From Patagioenas fasciata (Eukaryota > Chordata > Aves > Columbiformes > Columbidae), in assembly GCF_037038585.1 (NCBI RefSeq), contig NC_092521.1:106098398-106162397 (forward strand): DNA of 64,000 nt, written 5' to 3'. Each line of letters begins with the position of its first letter. Positions within the stretch are counted from its first letter, which is position 1. The notes under the pieces are model-generated. The model did no database searches. It saw only the letters and a list, made by a program, of their open reading frames with translations, and was not told where the DNA came from. The position numbers and the translations under genes are program-made. Below, piece after piece: positions 59,601 to 64,000 of this stretch.

Positions 59601-60287
59601 AACTGGAATTATACAACAAAACTCCCCAGCACCTCTAATGCATCATTCTTAAATATCTCCAGGTTTAAAACTATGCATCAACAACAAGGAAGTACTGACT
59701 GTTATTTATGTCTTTTTTTGTTGATCAAATTGCCATAATCAATACCTGAAACCATAAATTGTGTTGACAGGTTTTGTTTTTATCGTGAATAATTTAACTA
59801 TTTGACTCTGGTTTACCTCATTTAAGTTCAAAGTAACTGCTAATTATTACATTATTGTTGTTGCACATTAGACAAGGTACACTGTTTATCATAATTTAGG
59901 TAAGGAAAAAAGAAAAAATAAAATCATTAAATGAAAATTAGTAATAATAAAAAAATTTTCTCTCACAAAATCTCAACTGCCTTCTAAAAATATTTCAAAG
60001 GAAAGCTCCTTTATGCGCAATGACAGAGGAGAGCTTAGATTGAGCATTTTTGACGTTAGGAGGCATCCTTAAAGTAGGAACGGCTTAAAACATGTACCAG
60101 ATCCAAGAAGCTCTGGGAAGCCCCATCCCCACAGGTCACTGTGTGTCCTCAAGCCCGAGCAGACTGCGGTGTCACTCCCTCTACTGGAATAAACTTCGGA
60201 TTGCAACAAGTAAGTAAATTTACTGGTGTTACTGAGTTTTCACGGAATGATTAAACCATCCACATCCACCCCATGGCCTACCAATAG

Positions 60288-60438
60288 ACACAAGTGTGTG
60301 TCACTGCATGACAGTGGCTGGTGTCAGCTATGCAGACCTCAGCATGTAATTTATGAAGGGCAGGGAGAACAGGAGACACTTGTTCAGTTTGGGGAGGTGC
60401 GGGGAGTCTCCACCTGCAGATGCGACAAATGCTTTTGA
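60288..60438 (+). CDS. candidate cysteine-rich terminal exon
   Basis: A C-rich tract ending GGCCTACCAATAG is followed by one base, 49 open codons and a TGA at 60436-60438 (incoming phase 2). Composition is clearly more GC-balanced than the flanks. The peptide has seven cysteines and ends in a tight cluster: HKCVSLHDSGWCQLCRP at the start, VQFGEVRGVSTCRCDKCF at the end. The Cys spacing (C-x8-C-x2-C, then C-x-C-x2-C) looks like a secreted disulfide-rich or metal-binding module. An AATAAA near 60688 could serve as the poly(A) signal. No upstream exon was found, so a processed or decayed copy is possible. Family not recognised. Confidence 0.4.
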
Positions 60439-63400
60439 ACAAGTCCTATATGTCTGCCAAAAGAGGAGCTCTGGGGATGACATTGAATCTTATAGCTACT
60501 TTAGGTGAAACCAAATGGACTTTATAATGTGAACATGCACACATTGAGTTAGGCAAGGAAGTCATGAGGCACAGCTTTCAGAGAGGTATGGTATATGGAG
60601 AATCAGAAAAAGGAAAGATTCCCTCCCCATAGGTCAGCCAAAAATTAAAAGATCAAGAAACATCTGACCCTGGACACAAAACTAAGAAATAAATGTAAAA
60701 TTACTGTACTAGAAAATGAAACTAATCTGTTTAGTTGCCTTTGTGATTTAAGGTTAATTTGTTTTTCCCCTGTGCAATTCAACTGTTTGTTGCATTTTCC
60801 ATCTCAGGTTAAGCTACAGAAAACTGCTTACCTGTACATGGAAACAGTTCAGAGAGGTGCACAATTATTTTCTCTTTTTAGCCACTTGATCTCTGCAATC
60901 TGTAGTTAAGGCTTCTGACACAATCTTCCCCCAGCCTTTTTGACACAGAGCAAAATGACAACTGATTGTTAAAGATCAGCAATTACAATCTCCCTTGTGA
61001 TGAGGAAAACTAGAAACTGACTTGTGTCTTGAGTCTAGATATACTAGATCGTTGTGTTGGTCAGGCTACTCCGAGTAATTGGAAGAAGGATATATGGTGA
61101 AAAATGACAAAGCTGAATTTGAAGGAATAAAGAGAGGGTCGTGTGGGGACTCACAAATAGCATTTTGAGTATTCCTTAGGTCTCAGAGTTTGGGATTTTC
61201 GGCCACTATGGACAGAAAACATGCATGAAAAGGAAGGAGGTCAGAGACCAGGAATACATAGAAATGCTATAGGAGTGGGATGCCAAGGACATGAGAATGC
61301 GAACAATACAAGAGAGATAGTGTGGAAGATGCAGGCTGTCACAAGTGAAAATCTCCACAGTCCTCTTTGACTAGCAGCAAGCCCACAAGTCCTAATCCAC
61401 AATTGAAGAATTTCCATTGAAATTGAAACTTAAAGAAGGACTTTTAATACACATGGCATTTTATAAAAGCACTTTGTTTTTGAACATTATATGTTCAAAT
61501 GTATTAAGTATGTGGTGCTATGTAACAACTTATTTCATTGTCCCATTCCCTTTTCACTGCTCATTACACTGAGAGCTCACACAGATATAATCTCTTAAGG
61601 AGGCGGGTGAGGTTAATGTTAGTCACTTATACCATCCTACTAGAGTAGCTAATATAATCTGTGATATAGATGTGGGGCTTTATTAAAAACAATAATAGCA
61701 ACAACAAAAAACAGAAAAATCTCACAATCTACCCAAAACATCTGTCCTTAAAAAAAAAAAAAAAGAGGGATCTGTTAAAAATAGACTTCACTTACTGTCC
61801 TTAGATTCAGACATGTCTTGAAATGGATCATGAAAAATCCAGCTAATTTCCTCTGCAACCCTACTTTTCATATAAATCCATTTTTGCCTGCCTCTCTAAT
61901 TCATTCATCTTCATTTTGTTCACTTAAACTGGTAGCAGTGTGTGTGGGCTGAATACATTGCTTCTCAAAGTGATTTCAGAGGTTGATATTCATCTTACTC
62001 TAACATAATGCTCTGCAACATTACTCAGTCCAGCAATGTATGTCCAACTCCCTGCACAATAAACTTGCACAGCTGCACTCATTTAACTTGGAGAGAAGCT
62101 GGCAAAATGTCACTTGTTAAATAAATTCACTATAAATTAATATGGTTCTGCTTTCATCTGCATATAAACCACAATAATATTCACCAAATCATACAGTTAT
62201 ATTGATACACTGCCATTCACATCAATTACTGTTCTATTAAATTATGTACACAGTTGGAATTATGGCATAAAAATATATACTGGAACTATATTTCTTTCAA
62301 AATCTTATGTGTTTAATAGACATTGATACATTAATAAAAACAGTACATTTCCCTGAAGAAAGACAGAAGTGGTAGTAAGTGATTTATGATGGTTTATGTT
62401 GCATCAGGAGATTTTTCACAGTTCATTTGCAAATTCTTCACTACTTAGATTTATTTATTTTCTTTTATGAAAGTTTTGGGTTCTACAGCAATGTCAGTTT
62501 AAACACATTTGTTGTAAATACTAATGCTGAAAGTGAATTGTAACTTCTTCCTCTGAGTTAGTACAACTGAAATACTGAGAGCTCTCTATAGAAAACTAAT
62601 ATAATTTTAAATATTTCAATTTATCTGGTGTGTTTTTTAGTATTTTTGAGGGATTTTCATTGGATCATTGGTTGGTTGGAGATTTTTAACAGAAATTGGC
62701 TTTTTCTTCATCTTCAAAAAAGTTCCCAAGAATTAATCTTTACAGATCATGTGAAGGGTGTATAAGATACTACTAATTCTTGTATTTCCTTAATCAACAA
62801 TGTTTGCATTCTTTCAGTTACCATGACACAAAGCCATTATTTTAAGTGAGTAGAAATCTTCCTTGTGCAACCTTTTGGAGAGTCAGGAAATATCAGCTGT
62901 TGTCTGATATGATGTCTTTATTGTTAACATAGAACTCAAGCTAATGCTTTTTGTTACTGATACAGAATGAGGTCATAGGAAACTAACTAAAGACTCCCAT
63001 AAAGAACCATCAAGAAAATGTGATCTATTAATAAATACATGAATGCAAATGTATTGTTGTACAACTAGTTATTCCATACAAGTTCACATATATTCAGTGG
63101 ACTGTTGTTTTAGCATGTATTCATGTACCTACAGGAGATTCATGATTGCAAGTTCCTTCTTCGGTCCTCTCTGTGTCATTCTAACATATTAATGAATTGC
63201 AGAAGAATTCCATGATACATACAGTCATTTGATAGCCAGCCTACTTTAAAAAATTCTGTAAGCAGACAGATGATAGGACAAATGTCAAAGATATACCTTG
63301 AATTATTATCTTGCTATTCTTAAAGAAAAACACAGTGTTGGCATTGTAACAGTGCTGTAAGCCTTGTTTTGAGATTTTGTGACAAGCAAAATTATGTTCC

Positions 63401-64000
63401 TTCATAGCAGTTTGGACCAAGGCCTTAAAAATATTTACAAATTCTAAAATTCTCACAACATCCCTATATGAGGTTGGTTGCTGGGCTTTATGCTTTCAAC
63501 TAAGGAGCATATTAACATTAGCTTGTCTGTATTAAGATGGTACTTCCAGCATTTTTTGTTTGCTAATACTGGTTTACTTCCATCAGCAAATGCAGAATTG
63601 TCTTGTAAAACTTAGTTGCTGTTGTCTCTGTTGTCATCAACAGAACCTTACCTAGGGGCAATCAGAGGTGTGATCTTGGGTGCAGGCCCTCCAAGTGAAG
63701 TGTAAGCCTTTGCTTATCTGTAGGAAAGATCCACTGGAGAAGGCTTTCTCATTTTTCTACTACAGCTGTTCTTCATCTATGACACATTTGTCCTACAACA
63801 TGTCTAGCTTCGACATTTTCAATAGTAAGGTTTATTTCTAATCCAGTTATCATTTTGTGAAACTAGATTTGGAAAGAATCCCACATATAAGATGGGACAC
63901 TGTGGCACTTGTGGTGCCATTTTTCAGCTGCAGCTCAAGCATTAGATTGTGATGTGATAGTATTCAGAATAAGTTGTGATAATAAAAAACAGTGCTGACA
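60439..64000. other. non-coding DNA to window end
   Basis: AT-rich. The first few hundred bases may be 3' UTR of the candidate exon at 60288. It includes an A run at 61749-61764. No other exon, LTR or CR1 was recognised. Confidence 0.5.

Larger units (their letters stand above)
47216..60287. other. 13-kb gene-poor AT-rich stretch
   Basis: No CR1 or LTR recognised. Seen here: an inverted repeat at 51473-51500, a 29-bp tandem duplication at 53924-53984, a G/T-rich tract at 55103-55183, an AC/AAC-rich tract at 56565-56656, an A run at 56699-56714 and a T-rich run at 57894-57920. Several good donor words occur on the minus strand (48290, 51464, 60810), but no splice-flanked open frame of useful length goes with them. 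Confidence 0.5.

Noticed and set aside
1-64000. CRISPR arrays, bacterial operons, phage genes or an intact provirus
   Set aside because: No regularly spaced direct repeats, no dense same-strand coding, and only solo LTRs without internal viral genes.

Overview
This is vertebrate, most likely avian, nuclear DNA. Short stretches of exon-like sequence with GT/AG splice sites sit in a large AT-rich non-coding background. The dispersed repeats are almost all CR1 LINEs, several with the bird-type octamer-repeat 3' end, plus LTR elements with 5-bp target duplications. There are no bacterial operons, CRISPR arrays or rRNA genes, and I recognised no tRNA. Most long open frames are chance frames in AT-rich DNA or frames through CR1 or LTR copies; I left those out.

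Layout. 1-8542: AT-rich non-coding DNA with a possible 8-codon terminal exon at 4915 (+) and an unusual repeat-like block at about 5337-6600. 8543-9245: LTR, minus orientation. 9299-10600: minus-strand CR1. 13479-13601: a well-formed plus-strand coding exon. About 15434-25330: exon candidates of one minus-strand gene (best at 19062, 19423 and 17536), which probably starts in the CpG-rich block at 25050-26720. That block is split by a 0.57-kb CR1 fragment. On its right side a plus-strand transcript probably starts (CCAAT box at 25992, donor-like site near 26443), and a clear plus-strand exon follows at 28771-28836. The island therefore looks like a bidirectional promoter. 27010-27774: second LTR of the 8543 family. 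28837-40927: long non-coding stretch with a (TG)21 microsatellite. 40928-44757: a CR1 about 3.2 kb long once its insert is removed, carrying endonuclease and reverse-transcriptase remnants; a 655-bp solo LTR is inserted in it with a perfect GAATG duplication. 46694-47215: a second LTR of that family, opposite orientation, flanked by ATCAG. 47216-60287: gene-poor. 60288-60438: a candidate cysteine-rich terminal exon (+). 60439-64000: nothing identified.

I could not assign any host exon to a named gene, so gene symbols are empty. The exon calls rest on hand-read splice sites and open frames, not on homology. I see no sign of an undescribed biological system. The most useful observations are the unannotated exons, the repeat-interrupted promoter island and the nested LTR-in-CR1 history.
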